Source: Caldilineaceae bacterium
GTDB taxonomy: Bacteria; Chloroflexota; Anaerolineae; Caldilineales; Caldilineaceae
NCBI GenBank assembly: GCA_022842065.1
Contig: JALHQH010000091.1
Coordinates: forward strand, 1-18,269
Length of the DNA: 18,269 nt
Reading direction: 5' to 3'
Shown: piece by piece, positions 18,258 to 18,269 of the stretch
How the letters are laid out: each line of letters opens with the position of its first letter
Position numbering within the stretch: the first letter of the stretch is position 1
Program-made: the position numbers and the translations under genes
Notes under the pieces: model-generated
Database searches by the model: none
The model's input: the letters and a program-made list of their open reading frames with translations, nothing else
Told to the model about the DNA's origin: nothing

Positions 18258-18269
18258 GATCCCGTTAGC

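Overview
The window looks like part of a Chloroflexota genome (Caldilinea/Anaerolineae type). This is inferred from style: both substrate-binding lipoproteins have a lipobox cysteine followed by an Ala/Pro/Glu-rich linker, Opp-type and Rbs-type sugar transporters sit beside DUF4038-type glycosidases, and the intergenic spaces carry GTAG-type palindromic repeats. No rRNA or tRNA is present to confirm it.

Every complete gene is on the minus strand, so the locus is read from right to left. From the right end: an Rbs-type sugar permease (17035-18105), its sugar-binding lipoprotein (15805-16860), a fucose/arabinose-isomerase-like protein (14248-15663), a GNAT acetyltransferase (13657-14235), an apiosidase-like (DUF4038) glycosidase (12027-13601), and a family 5 (Opp/Dpp) binding lipoprotein (9861-11816). 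Then comes a 1.6 kb block of palindromic repeats with an embedded Y1 transposase (8283-9852). After it lie the two permeases and two ATPases of the Opp/Dpp transporter (4491-8259), a nucleoside-hydrolase-family protein (3492-4403), a small frameshifted gene (3024-3289), and two more clan GH-A-like glycosidases (1718-2848 and 171-1661). A fragment of a rightward gene ends at base 80 and converges on the cluster across a 33-bp-stem hairpin.

The likely joint function is uptake and cytoplasmic breakdown of a glycan. The Opp/Dpp system would import oligosaccharides, and three signal-less glycosidases would cleave them inside the cell. The Rbs-type system would import monosaccharide, and the isomerase and nucleoside-hydrolase-like enzyme would process products. 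The substrate cannot be read from the sequence.

The most striking structure is the REP/RAYT element. Seven bipartite repeat units each consist of two inverted GTAG-hairpins, and they surround a REP-associated tyrosine transposase. The block lies exactly between the binding-protein gene and the first permease gene of the transporter. An eighth, diverged unit lies alone at 2906-3037. Other hairpin families occupy most of the remaining gaps: a two-copy cruciform (3340-3422, 16887-16971), an inverted array of 8-bp repeats (15689-15804), and inverted repeats at 90-163 and 18192-18257.
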